Positions 8,518 through 17,058 of a stretch of DNA of 64,000 nt are shown here, piece after piece. The stretch covers positions 4,774,001 through 4,838,000 of the forward strand of contig NZ_CP103794.1 in assembly GCF_030388325.1 (NCBI RefSeq), given 5' to 3'. Made by a program: the position numbers and the translations under genes. Every line of letters begins with the position of its first letter. Position 1 is the first letter of the stretch. This DNA comes from Flavobacterium johnsoniae. GTDB taxonomy: Bacteria; Bacteroidota; Bacteroidia; Flavobacteriales; Flavobacteriaceae. The notes under the pieces were generated by a model. That model saw only the letters and a list, made by a program, of their open reading frames with translations. It had not been told where the DNA came from and ran no database searches.

Positions 8518-8600
8518 AACCGCAAAGAACGCTAGGTTTTACGCGAAGAACGCAAAAGCTTTTTTGAATTTCTCGCAAAGACGCGAAGTCGCAAATATTT
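8518..8600. repeat. Degenerate CGCAAAG-type repeat
   Basis: Short-period repetition of (cgc)aaag(aa)cgc motifs (taaccgcaaagaacgctagg, acgcgaagaacgcaaaag, tcgcaaagacgcgaag). It belongs to the same family as the large nested palindromes at about 30760-30903 and 51724-51850. Confidence 0.6.
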
Positions 8601-8638
8601 ATTTTTACGCAGATTTTACAGATCTATTCTCATTTTTT

Positions 8639-8736
8639 GTCATTTCGACGAAGGAGAAATCTCCGCGAGAAACTCTACAAAGATTGGATTCTCGTTGAGG
8701 AGCTACTTGTGGAGATTTCTCCTTCGTCGAAATGAC
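8639..8736. repeat. Long palindromic element with 26-bp perfect arms
   Basis: The arm at 8639-8664 (starting gtcatttcgacgaagg) is perfectly complementary to 8711-8736. The 46-base centre also carries partial symmetry (gcgagaaactc / ctcgttgagg). It sits between the end of the efflux operon and the Crp/Fnr promoter, the only notable structure in this 380-base gap besides the CGCAAAG repeat. A similar architecture with different sequence is at 10240-10327. Confidence 0.85.
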
Positions 8737-8759
8737 AAACTTAGACTTATTTCTTTATT

Positions 8760-8793
8760 TTTGATAAAGAAAACTTCGGAGCTCGCACCTTTG
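8760..8793 (+). promoter_or_regulatory. Promoter of Crp/Fnr gene
   Basis: TTTG at 8760-8763, 22-base spacer, CACCTTTG at 8786-8793 (seven of eight bases of TANNTTTG), 17 bases before the start codon. Confidence 0.55.
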
Positions 8794-8809
8794 CAAAAAA
8801 CGTTTAACT

Positions 8810-9415
8810 ATGGCTTTCAATAAAGAAATATATTTCAATCAATTAAAACAAACCATTGAAAACTACTATACAATTTCTGAAAATTCATGGAAATTGATTG
8901 AGAACATAGCCCAATTTCAAACTCTTAAAAAAGGAGAAATTCTGTTGCAAAATGGAGAAATCGCTAAAAATCTTCATTTTGTTGCAAAAGGTGTTTTAAG
9001 GGCTTTTATTACAGATCAGCAGGGAAATTTCTATAACAAAAACCTTTTTCTTGAAAATTATTTTGCGGGTTCTAAAGTTTCATTGATGCAGCAATCGCCT
9101 TCTAATTTTACACTCGAAGTATTGGAAGACAGCATTATTATCAATCTTAATTATAAAAAGTATATTTCTTTAATCAATGAAAATGATGACCTTAAGAATT
9201 TTTATATCGCTCATTTAGAGAAAAACTGGATTATTGACAAAGAAGAAAGAGAGGTTGCTTTAGTCATGCAAGATGCTACCGAAAGGTATATCAGTCTTTT
9301 ACAAAAACATCCAAATATTGCCGATCGCGTTCCGTTATTGCATATTGCTTCGCACTTGGGTATTACGCCAACGCAGTTAAGCAGAATTAGGAAAAATCTA
9401 GAAAAAAAATTGTAA
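8810..9415 (+). CDS. Crp/Fnr-family transcriptional regulator
   Basis: 201 residues. The N-terminal part (about 25-120) is a cyclic-nucleotide-binding-type beta-roll (LKKGEILLQNGEIAKNLHFVAKGVLRAF). The C-terminal part has the winged helix HTH (LLHIASHLGITPTQLSRIRKNL). Bacteroidota carry many such short Crp-like regulators whose effector is unknown; no Fnr-type N-terminal cysteine cluster is seen, so an oxygen-sensing iron-sulfur centre is not supported. It stands alone between the efflux operon and a GNAT gene 71 bases downstream. Confidence 0.88.
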   Translation: MAFNKEIYFNQLKQTIENYYTISENSWKLIENIAQFQTLKKGEILLQNGEIAKNLHFVAKGVLRAFITDQQGNFYNKNLFLENYFAGSKVSLMQQSPSNFTLEVLEDSIIINLNYKKYISLINENDDLKNFYIAHLEKNWIIDKEEREVALVMQDATERYISLLQKHPNIADRVPLLHIASHLGITPTQLSRIRKNLEKKL

Positions 9416-9452
9416 ATCAACATATGTAAAGGTTTTTCAGAAAAGCTAATTT

Positions 9453-9460
9453 TATCTTTG
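9453..9460 (+). promoter_or_regulatory. -7 element of GNAT gene promoter
   Basis: TATCTTTG, a full match to TANNTTTG, 26 bases before the ATG at 9487. No clear TTTG lies at the -33 spacing. Confidence 0.45.
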
Positions 9461-9486
9461 CTTTACAATTAAATTCGATATCCGAA

Positions 9487-10218
9487 ATGAAAAATATAAA
9501 CCTCATCAAAGACAATATTGAAAACCTTACCACTCTTTGGAAAACCGTTGCAACTCCTCTCCTTTCTTATCATGCAACTGATTTTTTAGAATTTTCTCAA
9601 ATCAAAAATTCAGGCTGGCCAAATCGTTTATGGTTTCGAAATGATATTAAAGAAGGAAACATTTTTGAGATTCTAGAAACTATTGAAAAAAATCCAGGTT
9701 TGGTTGTTCCGTATTGGGATATTTTCGGAAGCAATTCTAAAGATCTTTTTGAGAAAAATGGCTTTAATATTCGAATTCAGCTTGTAGCAATGGCTTTAAA
9801 ACTGGAAGAAAAATTTCCGCTTGAAAACAATCTTACTTTCAAAAGAGTTTTAAATGAAGAAGATGCCAAAACTTGGTCCGATATTTATCCGCTTTCATTT
9901 AGTTATGTAATCAGTAAAGAAACTTTGGTCAATAATTATGAGAATGCAAAGTTTTATTTAGTTCATTTTGAAGGAAAAGCAATCGGAACGTTGACGCTTT
10001 TTCAAACCGAAAAAACAATGGGGATTCACGGTGTCGGAGTTATTCCAGAAATGCGCAAAAGAGGTTTCGCAGAAGAAATCATGAAATTCGCTATTAACGA
10101 AGCAATCGATGCTGATTGTGATTATGCACAGTTGCAAGCTTCGGCTTTAGGAAAAGGCATTTATAAGAGATTGGGTTTTGAGGATTTGTTTACGATTACG
10201 AATTACCAACTGGCGTAA
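9487..10218 (+). CDS. GNAT-family N-acetyltransferase
   Basis: 243 residues. The C-terminal half (about 120-240) is a GNAT fold with the acetyl-CoA pyrophosphate loop in VGVIPEMRKRGFAEEIM (an R-x-x-G-x-A type motif A) and a final KRLGFEDLF strand. The N-terminal about 115 residues are an additional domain (WPNRLWF and GLVVPYWDIFG) often seen in Bacteroidota GNATs. The substrate is unknown. It may be transcribed with or independently of the Crp/Fnr gene upstream, as it has its own -7 element. Confidence 0.85.
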   Translation: MKNINLIKDNIENLTTLWKTVATPLLSYHATDFLEFSQIKNSGWPNRLWFRNDIKEGNIFEILETIEKNPGLVVPYWDIFGSNSKDLFEKNGFNIRIQLVAMALKLEEKFPLENNLTFKRVLNEEDAKTWSDIYPLSFSYVISKETLVNNYENAKFYLVHFEGKAIGTLTLFQTEKTMGIHGVGVIPEMRKRGFAEEIMKFAINEAIDADCDYAQLQASALGKGIYKRLGFEDLFTITNYQLA

Positions 10219-10239
10219 ATTTTAATTTTTCGCATTTTA

Positions 10240-10327
10240 TGTCATTGCGAGGAACGAAGCAACCTCATTCGCTAAATCAAATTTTGTGGTTCATGTTAGT
10301 GTGGTTGCTTCGTTCCTCGCAATGACA
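10240..10327. repeat. Long palindromic element with 25-bp perfect arms
   Basis: The arm at 10240-10264 (tgtcattgcgaggaacg...) pairs perfectly with 10303-10327. A truncated relative (tccctcgttcctcgggatgacaaa) follows at about 10375-10400. The sequence GTCATTGCGAGGAACGAAG is familiar from intergenic repeats in Bacteroidota. No terminator-type T-run follows immediately. Confidence 0.85.
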
Positions 10328-10419
10328 TCTTTGTGTTTTTTTTGTAGACAATCTTTGTAGAGCTTCTTGTGAAGATCCCTCGTTCCTCGGGATGACAAAC
10401 AGTAAGGTAAGTTCATCAC

Positions 10420-10446
10420 AACCAACCAACCAACCAACCAACCAAC
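10420..10446. repeat. AACC tetranucleotide microsatellite
   Basis: About six and a half tandem copies of AACC in the gap between the GNAT and DoxX-like genes, about 60 bases before the downstream -7 element. The rest of this 330-base gap is the palindromic element described separately. Confidence 0.9.
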
Positions 10447-10507
10447 AATGTCCAAAATGCCCCTAAAATAGTCTTAAAAGTATATTTCATTAAAAGGAAA
10501 ACATTAT

Positions 10508-10515
10508 TAGATTTG
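10508..10515 (+). promoter_or_regulatory. -7 element of DoxX-like gene promoter
   Basis: TAGATTTG matches TANNTTTG and lies 37 bases before the ATG at 10553. Confidence 0.45.
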
Positions 10516-10552
10516 TAATACATTAACTAATAACCTTTTAAACAAATACCCA

Positions 10553-10933
10553 ATGAAAACAACCAAAATCATTTTCTGGACAACTACAATCCTTATTTTT
10601 TTATTCGAAGGCGTTATGCCTGCTTTAACTTCTCAATCAGAAATGGCTAAAGAAGGAATTAGACATCTTGGTTATCCAGAATATTTCGGAAATGCATTAG
10701 TCGTATTTAAAATTCTTGGCGTTTTGGCTTTGATTATTCCGCAAGTGCCTGGACGAATTAAAGAATGGGCTTATGCTGGATTTGCATTCGATTTTATTTT
10801 TGCATCGATAAGTCATTTTGCTGTAGACGGAATGAATTTTCAATCTTTTTTTCCGCTGATTGTTCTAGCAATTTTAATTGTTTCGTATGTAACATATCAT
10901 AAAATACAGCGTTATAAAAATATAGCGCTCTAA
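10553..10933 (+). CDS. DoxX-like small membrane protein
   Basis: 126 residues with four hydrophobic segments. The sequence HLGYPEYFGNALVVFKILGVLALIIP, split over TM2, is typical of the DoxX-like family. The molecular role of these proteins is not established; related members are linked to redox or thiol stress. It heads a run of small genes in one direction (10947 HMA-like, 11334 DinB-like, 11872 YagU-like). Confidence 0.8.
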   Translation: MKTTKIIFWTTTILIFLFEGVMPALTSQSEMAKEGIRHLGYPEYFGNALVVFKILGVLALIIPQVPGRIKEWAYAGFAFDFIFASISHFAVDGMNFQSFFPLIVLAILIVSYVTYHKIQRYKNIAL

Positions 10934-10946
10934 AAACCAAAACTTT

Positions 10947-11156
10947 ATGATTGAAGTTTTTAAAACAAATGTTCAAGAAGAATGGCAATGCAAAATAATC
11001 ATTGACAAACTTCTTGAGCATTTTCCAAACAGTTCGATCACTTTTGATTTAGAAGATTGTGATAAAGTCCTTCGCATTCATGCTTCCTCTATTTCGAATA
11101 CCAAAATCATTGACGTTTTAAATTTTCATGGCTACACTTGCGAAGTGCTTCCATAA
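10947..11156 (+). CDS. Small HMA-like (ferredoxin-fold) conserved protein
   Basis: 69 residues, 13 bases after the DoxX-like gene. The pattern MIEVFKTNVQEEWQCKIIID..LEHFPNSSITFDLEDCDKVLRI..IIDVLNFHGYTCEVLP has the strand-helix-strand-strand-helix-strand order of a heavy-metal-associated domain, but lacks the CxxC metal motif. It is probably a conserved cytosolic protein related to HMA domains without metal binding; function unknown. Confidence 0.65.
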   Translation: MIEVFKTNVQEEWQCKIIIDKLLEHFPNSSITFDLEDCDKVLRIHASSISNTKIIDVLNFHGYTCEVLP

Positions 11157-11208
11157 AAATTAACAACTTTCAAATTATTGATATTTAGCATTTTATTGTT
11201 TTTTATCG

Positions 11209-11216
11209 TATATTTG
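11209..11216 (+). promoter_or_regulatory. -7 element upstream of DinB-like gene
   Basis: TATATTTG matches TANNTTTG, 117 bases before the ATG at 11334, which would give a long 5' leader. No clear -33 element is seen. Confidence 0.3.
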
Positions 11217-11333
11217 ATATACCATCATTTCCCTAATTCTATACAATTTACTTAAACAGAAAATGCCCTGTAGGTTCTTAAAACCATGCGGCAAGCATTG
11301 GATGTTAAGCAATTAATTTTTAAAATTTAAAAG

Positions 11334-11849
11334 ATGGAAAGCGCTATTCAAAATACAATATTAGAAACGTATGCTAAACTAAACGATGTTTTTTCTTCTT
11401 TTACTAAAGAAGAAATCAATATTGTACCTTTTGCAGAAAGTTGGACTGGAGCTCAAACTGTTCAGCATATTATTCTGGCTTGCTCTGGTTTGCCGCAATT
11501 ATTTGCAGGAAAAACAGAAAAAACAACTCGTGAACCAGATGAAAACTGTAAAAAATTAGATGGAATATTTCTAGATTTCAACACCAAATACCAATCTCCC
11601 GAAAATATAAAACCTGCTGCTGTAGAATATGATAAAAACACTTTATTAGCTTCAATAAAAAAAATACAAACAGATTTATTTGAAGCGGCAGAAACTTACG
11701 ATTTAACTTTGACTTGTCTTGATGCTAAAATTCCAGGTTTTGAGAATTTTACCATTTATGAATGGCTTCATTTTGCAATTATTCATACACAGAGGCATAC
11801 GCATCAGTTACAAACGATTTATGAAACCCTCCAAAAAAAATTAAACTAG
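11334..11849 (+). CDS. DinB-like four-helix-bundle protein
   Basis: 171 residues, all helical in appearance. ESWTGAQTVQHIILA early and YEWLHFAIIHTQRHTHQLQ near the C-terminus supply the three histidines that bind metal in the DinB/YfiT fold. Members include thiol transferases and many uncharacterised proteins, so the reaction is not predicted. It is encoded in the same direction as the preceding small genes and 22 bases before the membrane protein at 11872. Confidence 0.82.
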   Translation: MESAIQNTILETYAKLNDVFSSFTKEEINIVPFAESWTGAQTVQHIILACSGLPQLFAGKTEKTTREPDENCKKLDGIFLDFNTKYQSPENIKPAAVEYDKNTLLASIKKIQTDLFEAAETYDLTLTCLDAKIPGFENFTIYEWLHFAIIHTQRHTHQLQTIYETLQKKLN

Positions 11850-11871
11850 CATTTAACCAAAACCATTTTTT

Positions 11872-12339
11872 ATGAGATCAAAAGTACGAACCATTGTTTC
11901 ATCTGGTTTAGTTGCAGGCACTTTAGATATTACTGCAGCTATATTAATCTACTCGGTGATTCTTCATAAAACAACAGCCGAAAAAATACTGCAATCTATT
12001 GCAAGTGGTATCTTTAAAAAAGAAGCATACACAGCAGGTACAGAAATGACTTTTGCTGGTTTGGGACTTCATTTCTTAATTGCTTTTATATTTGCATGGT
12101 TTTACTTTAAAATTTTCCCGTACATTCCGTTTTTCAGAATCAATACTTTTCTTTCGGGATTTTGTTATGGATTCTTTATTTGGATAGTGATGAATCTGAT
12201 TGTGCTTCCGATAGTATTTCCAGTTCTTCCAGAAAAGAATTTAGACTTCGCATTGTTACTTTCTATATTAATTATAATTTTTTGTGTCGGAATGCCGATA
12301 GCTTTTATTACTAGGAAATATTATGCGAAATGGTACTGA
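11872..12339 (+). CDS. YagU-like (DUF1440) four-TM membrane protein
   Basis: 155 residues with about four hydrophobic segments. It starts TIVSSGLVAGTLDITAAILIY and has FAGLGLHFLIAFIFAWFYF in the middle, the layout of YagU-like inner membrane proteins, which have been linked to acid tolerance in Escherichia coli. It is the last gene of the plus-strand run; a plain repeat follows. Confidence 0.65.
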   Translation: MRSKVRTIVSSGLVAGTLDITAAILIYSVILHKTTAEKILQSIASGIFKKEAYTAGTEMTFAGLGLHFLIAFIFAWFYFKIFPYIPFFRINTFLSGFCYGFFIWIVMNLIVLPIVFPVLPEKNLDFALLLSILIIIFCVGMPIAFITRKYYAKWY

Positions 12340-12350
12340 AATAAGGTACA

Positions 12351-12420
12351 AAGTGGCAAAGGTTCAGAGCCACAAAGGCTAAAACTTTGAACCTTTGCAA
12401 CTCTGAACCTTTGAACCTTA
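12351..12420. repeat. GAACCTTTG-type short-period repeat
   Basis: Alternating forward and inverted copies of aaggttca(g)agg / gaacctttg(c). Members of the same family recur at about 22528-22606, 23629-23703, 23830-23885 and 27515-27660, always between genes or at gene ends. Confidence 0.75.
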
Positions 12421-12429
12421 AAAAAAAAA

Positions 12430-12591
12430 CTATACTTTTCTTCTTCCCGTAATTAGTGAGATAATAAACAACACTAAAAATATAAAGAATAAGACTTTTG
12501 CAATACTTGCAGCTCCAGCGGCAATACCTCCAAAACCAAAGATTCCGGCTATAATAGCAAGAATTATAAAAATGACTGTGTAACGTAACAT
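12430..12591 (-). CDS. DUF1328 family small membrane protein
   Basis: 53 codons on the minus strand from the ATG at 12591-12589: [19 protein letters not shown], then [20 protein letters not shown] and [13 protein letters not shown]. This matches the small two-TM YtjA/DUF1328 family in length, in the central GIAxGAAxIAK motif and in the basic tail. Its function is unknown; members occur widely in Gram-negative bacteria. It is convergent with the YagU-like gene, with a repeat between. Confidence 0.85.
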   Translation of the reverse strand: MLRYTVIFIILAIIAGIFGFGGIAAGAASIAKVLFFIFLVLFIISLITGRRKV

Positions 12592-12959
12592 AATATTTAG
12601 ATTTTAAGTTTTTAAATACGACTAATTCAAGTCTGTTTTGTTTGTTACTCAAATTTCTTTTATTCCTACAAATCTTGTTAACTCAATACCATATTTAAAT
12701 TAACTCAATTAATTAAAAAACAGTGAAATACCTAATATTTTCACTATACTTTTTTTTTCTTACAGAATTACCATGTTTATGCTTTTGAGTTAATTTTTTA
12801 GTGGATTGGATTAATCGTCGCTTCCTTCTCAAAGTAATTTTATCTAAAATTAATTACAGAACGAGCTTAAGCTCAAATGAATATTAGGCATTGTCACAAA
12901 AATCTTTAGGTGGCATTCTGAACCTTAACGAGTTATTAACCGAACAAAATTTATTCCTC

Positions 12960-15230
12960 ATGAAAACAATATCAAATAAATCAAAAATAGTTTTTCTTTC
13001 AACTTTTCCGCCAACTCAATGTGGCATTGCAACTTATACTCAAGATACAATTAAAGGAATAACAGATGTTTACGGTAAATCTATTCAATGCGAAGTATGT
13101 GAGCTAGTTAGCGAACCTAAAGAAAACCCAACGCAAGCATTTACCTTAAATACTAAAAACAGAGATGAATATACTAAAGTTGCAGAAGAAATTAATGCCG
13201 ACGAAGCCGTAAAATTGGTTCATATTCAGCATGAATTTGGTTTGTTTTCTGGAAATTACGGAGATTATCTTTTAGATTTTTTAAATGCAATAAAAGTACC
13301 TGTAACGTATACTTTTCACAGTGTTATTCCGAATCCGAATGATGAACTGAAAACGTTTGTAAAATTGCTACTTACTTATAGTAATTCGGTTTTTGTAATG
13401 ACTAATAAATCTAAAGAAATACTAATCAACGATTACGATATTAATGAAGAAATAATTACTTGCGTACCTCACGGAACCCATATTGTCGTTTATGAAAAAC
13501 CAGAAACTGCAAAAGAAAAATTAAATATTCAAGACAGATTAGTGCTTTCAACTTTCGGTCTTTTGGGTGAAGGAAAAAATATCGAAACAGGTTTACAGGC
13601 TTTACCAAAAATTATTGAAAAAGCGCCAAATGCTTTGTATTTAATTATCGGGAAAACGCATCCGAATTTAATTAAAGATGGTGTAGATCTTTATAGAGAA
13701 AAATTAGAAGGAATTGTTGAAGAATTAAATCTTCAAAACAATGTTCGATTTGTAAATCAATATTTAGATACCGATGAACTTTTAGAATATTTAAAAGCTA
13801 CCGATATTTACATGTTTACTTCTAAAGATCCAAATCAAGCAGTTAGCGGAACATTCTCTTACGCGATGGGTTGTGCCTGTCCGATTGTGGCTTCTAAAAT
13901 TCCACACACTAAGGAAGTCCTTACAACAGATTCAGGAATTTTGTGCGACATTGGAGATTCAGATCAATTTGCTGCCGCGGCAATTAAATTGATTGAAGAT
14001 GAAAATCTAAGACACGAAATGGGAATTAATTCATTCACAAAAATGCGAGCTTCTTCTTGGGAAAATGTTGGAATTACTCAAATGAACACCTATATAAAAT
14101 TGATTGATAATCCGGCAGAAATTAAATTCAGTTATCCTGAAATTCAGCTAAAACATATTAAAAAAATGACTACCGATTTAGGTATCATCCAATTTAGCAA
14201 AATCTCAATTCCAGATTTAGAGTCAGGTTATACATTAGATGATAATGCTAGAGCATTGGTTGCATTTTGTTCACATTACAGATTAACTCAAGACAAAGAA
14301 GATTTAGCTTATATACTAATCTATTTAGATTTTATACAACGTTGTCAGCAGCCAAAAGGCGATTTTATCAATTATGTAGACCAAGAAAACCGCGAACATA
14401 TTGAGCAAAATGCCGAAGTTAATTTAGAAGATTCTAACGCAAGAGCAATTTGGGCTTTAGGAACTGTGGTTTCATTATCTGATATTCTTCCTGAAGCAAT
14501 TGTTAAAAAAGCTGCAAAATGTTTATTAGCTTCTTTAAAATGGGCAGAAAACATTCAATCTCCGCGTTCAATTGGTTTTGCAACAAAAGGATTGTATTTG
14601 TATCATACTACTGTTCCAAACCTTTATGTTGCGGCAATTATCAATAAACTAAATGCTAAATTATTGGCAAATTACGAAGATACAGCAACGGAAGATTGGC
14701 AATGGTTTGAAAATTATTTAACATACGGAAACGGAATCTTACCAGAATCTATGCTTTATGCTTATTTAATTACCAATAAACCTATTTATCAGAAAGTTGC
14801 ACTAGACTCTTTAGATTTCTTGATTTCTAAAACTTTTGTAAAAGGAAACTTTAAAGCTATTTCAAATAAAAGCTGGCATCATAAAGGTTCAGAACCGCAC
14901 GAATACGGCGAACAGCCAATAGATGTAGCATATACCATTATGACCTTAAATGCATTTTATAATGAATTTAAAACGCCTTCATACAAGAAAAAAATGAAAG
15001 CAGCTTTTAATTGGTTTTTAGGTAAAAATCATTTAGGCCAAATTATGTACAATCCTGTAAGTGGCGGCGGTTACGATGGACTTGAAAAAGAAAATGTAAA
15101 CCTTAATCAAGGTGCAGAATCGACAGTTTGTTTTTTAACAGCGAGATTGTTAATGGAAAAATTAGCAATGTCACAGTCTAAAGTTATTCCCTTAATGAAA
15201 AGCCGTTCAGGAATTGCTATTAATTCATAA
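12960..15230 (+). CDS. GT4-type glycosyltransferase fused to a toroid-like C-terminal half
   Basis: 756 residues from the ATG at 12960. Residues about 1-390 are a GT-B glycosyltransferase: FLSTFPPTQCGIATYTQDT at the N-terminus, LVHIQHEFGLFSGNYGDYL, and a C-terminal Rossmann domain (TFGLLGEGKNIETGLQAL, then GTFSYAMGCACPIVASKIPH with a nucleotide-sugar-binding loop). The remaining about 350 residues (SGYTLDDNARALVAFC.., HEYGEQPIDVAYTIM, NQGAESTVCFLTA) look like an (alpha/alpha) toroid similar to glycosidases. Similar fusions in Bacteroidota sit beside GH130 mannoside phosphorylases; none is visible here. The upstream 370 bases are AT-rich without a clear promoter match. Confidence 0.82.
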   Translation: MKTISNKSKIVFLSTFPPTQCGIATYTQDTIKGITDVYGKSIQCEVCELVSEPKENPTQAFTLNTKNRDEYTKVAEEINADEAVKLVHIQHEFGLFSGNYGDYLLDFLNAIKVPVTYTFHSVIPNPNDELKTFVKLLLTYSNSVFVMTNKSKEILINDYDINEEIITCVPHGTHIVVYEKPETAKEKLNIQDRLVLSTFGLLGEGKNIETGLQALPKIIEKAPNALYLIIGKTHPNLIKDGVDLYREKLEGIVEELNLQNNVRFVNQYLDTDELLEYLKATDIYMFTSKDPNQAVSGTFSYAMGCACPIVASKIPHTKEVLTTDSGILCDIGDSDQFAAAAIKLIEDENLRHEMGINSFTKMRASSWENVGITQMNTYIKLIDNPAEIKFSYPEIQLKHIKKMTTDLGIIQFSKISIPDLESGYTLDDNARALVAFCSHYRLTQDKEDLAYILIYLDFIQRCQQPKGDFINYVDQENREHIEQNAEVNLEDSNARAIWALGTVVSLSDILPEAIVKKAAKCLLASLKWAENIQSPRSIGFATKGLYLYHTTVPNLYVAAIINKLNAKLLANYEDTATEDWQWFENYLTYGNGILPESMLYAYLITNKPIYQKVALDSLDFLISKTFVKGNFKAISNKSWHHKGSEPHEYGEQPIDVAYTIMTLNAFYNEFKTPSYKKKMKAAFNWFLGKNHLGQIMYNPVSGGGYDGLEKENVNLNQGAESTVCFLTARLLMEKLAMSQSKVIPLMKSRSGIAINS

Positions 15231-15273
15231 AATATAAAACAAAGCTAACCAAATACTTCTCTTTTAAAACCCG

Positions 15274-15306
15274 AAAAATCCCTTTCTTAACGAAAGGGAT
15301 TTTTTG
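15274..15306 (+). terminator. Rho-independent terminator after glycosyltransferase
   Basis: A 13-bp stem (aaaaatccctttc / gaaagggattttt, loop ttaac) ending in a T-run, about 45 bases after the stop codon. Confidence 0.9.
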
Positions 15307-15496
15307 TTGCATAAAACCGTAACGTCAATTTGCCTTAATTATTATGTTCTTATGTAAATTATATAAGGCTGAAAAAAATTTGTGTAAAATATTTTAACAA
15401 GTATTGAGCTAACTTTCATCTATAATTCAGTAAGTCCAAAAAACTGTTAAATAACTGATTATCGATTAAAAAATTCACACTAAAAACATAAACATT

Positions 15497-16255
15497 TTGA
15501 TTCTCAACCTAAAAAATATATTCACCGAAATTGGAGAAACTACAATATTCGCCAAGAAGTTTTTTAAGGAGGTTTTTATTCCGCCTTACGAGACCAAAGA
15601 GTTTTTGAAACAGTGTTATATTATTGGTTACAAATCGTTGCCGCTGGTAGCCATTACAGGTTTTATTATGGGTTTGGTACTCACATTACAATCTCGTCCG
15701 ACGCTAGTAAAATTTGGTGCAGAATCTTGGCTTCCCGGAATGGTTGCACTTTCGTTAATTAGAGAAATTGCTCCAGTAATTACAGCGCTGATTTGTGCAG
15801 GTAAAATTTCATCTGGAATTGGGGCCGAACTTGGTTCAATGAAAGTAACAGAACAAATAGATGCGATGGAAGTTTCTGCTGTTAATCCGTATAACTATTT
15901 GGTGGTTACGAGAGTTTTAGCCTGTACTTTGATGGTTCCGATTTTAGTTTTTTTTGCTGATGCAATTGGAATTGTTGGCGGATATGTCGGCATAAACATA
16001 CACGGAGACGTTAATTTCTATAGATTTTTAACACAGATTATTCAGTCTTTAGAATTTTTAGACCTCTTTCCAGCCACTATCAAAACTTTCTTTTTTGGAT
16101 TTGTAATTGGTATGATCGGATGTTATAAAGGTTTTACAGCATCAAACGGAACAGAAAGTGTAGGACAAGCAGCTAATTCTGCAGTTGTAACGGCATCATT
16201 AAGCATTTTTATTATCGATATGGTGGCTGTTCAAATAACCGATTTATTCTTTTAA
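15497..16255 (+). CDS. mlaE: MlaE-type ABC transporter permease
   Basis: About 252 residues. No ATG fits; TTG at 15497 is the most likely start (next to ILNLKNIFTEIGETTIF), so the N-terminus is uncertain by a few residues. It has the five to six TM layout and the conserved MlaE motif EIAPVITALICAGKISSGIGAELGSMKVTEQIDAMEV, split here as a long loop. By family knowledge it is the inner-membrane permease of the Mla phospholipid transport system that keeps outer membrane lipid asymmetry. The ATPase gene starts one base after the stop codon, and the MCE protein follows. Confidence 0.9.
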   Translation: MILNLKNIFTEIGETTIFAKKFFKEVFIPPYETKEFLKQCYIIGYKSLPLVAITGFIMGLVLTLQSRPTLVKFGAESWLPGMVALSLIREIAPVITALICAGKISSGIGAELGSMKVTEQIDAMEVSAVNPYNYLVVTRVLACTLMVPILVFFADAIGIVGGYVGINIHGDVNFYRFLTQIIQSLEFLDLFPATIKTFFFGFVIGMIGCYKGFTASNGTESVGQAANSAVVTASLSIFIIDMVAVQITDLFF

Positions 16256-16256
16256 A

Positions 16257-17036
16257 ATGACAAAGGAAAAAATACATAAAGAACCTAAAACGAAAGAAAA
16301 AGATCAATCTCCAATTATCGAGATCAAAGATCTGCATAAAACTTTTGGAAAAGATAATACCATTTTAAAAGGTCTAAATCTGATTTTGCATAAAGATGAA
16401 AACCTTGTGGTTTTAGGAAAGTCAGGATCAGGAAAATCTGTTACGATAAAATGCATTGTCGGATTGATTGAACCAGACAAAGGTGAAATTAAAGTTTTTG
16501 ACGAAAATGTTCTTAACATTTCAAAAAGCGAGCTGAATGCCATTAGAGTTCGAATTGGTTTTTTGTTCCAAAGTGGAGCACTTTACGATTCGATGTCAGT
16601 TAGAGAAAATCTCGCTTTTACATTGAGTAAACACAAACGCGATTTAAGTGCCGATGAAATTGAAAAAGAAGTCATGGAAGCACTAGAAAGCGTTGGTTTA
16701 GCAGAAGCCGTTGACAAAATGCCTTCGGAACTTTCGGGCGGAATGAGAAAAAGAATCGGCTTAGCGCGAACGCTAATCTTAAAACCTGAAATCATTTTGT
16801 ACGACGAACCTACAACTGGTTTAGATACCATAACATCAAGAGAAATCAGCGAATTGATTTTGGATATTAAAAACAAACAAAAAACCTCGTCAATCATTAT
16901 AACACACGATATGGCTTGCGCTAAAATGACTGCCGATAGAATTGTTGTTTTAAAAGACGGTGTAATTCATGCCGAAGGAACTTACGAAGAACTAGAAAAA
17001 GATGAAGACGAATGGGTGCGCTCATTTTTTGAATAA
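16257..17036 (+). CDS. mlaF: MlaF-type ABC transporter ATP-binding protein
   Basis: 259 residues. Walker A (GKSGSGKS near residue 60), ABC signature (LSGGMRKR), Walker B (ILYDEPTTGLD) and the switch His (IIITHD) are all present. A lysine-rich N-terminal extension of about 20 residues precedes the domain. It energises lipid movement through the MlaE permease encoded immediately upstream (one-base gap); the MCE partner begins 22 bases downstream. Confidence 0.92.
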   Translation: MTKEKIHKEPKTKEKDQSPIIEIKDLHKTFGKDNTILKGLNLILHKDENLVVLGKSGSGKSVTIKCIVGLIEPDKGEIKVFDENVLNISKSELNAIRVRIGFLFQSGALYDSMSVRENLAFTLSKHKRDLSADEIEKEVMEALESVGLAEAVDKMPSELSGGMRKRIGLARTLILKPEIILYDEPTTGLDTITSREISELILDIKNKQKTSSIIITHDMACAKMTADRIVVLKDGVIHAEGTYEELEKDEDEWVRSFFE

Positions 17037-17058
17037 AGCAAAATAAATAATAGAAATC

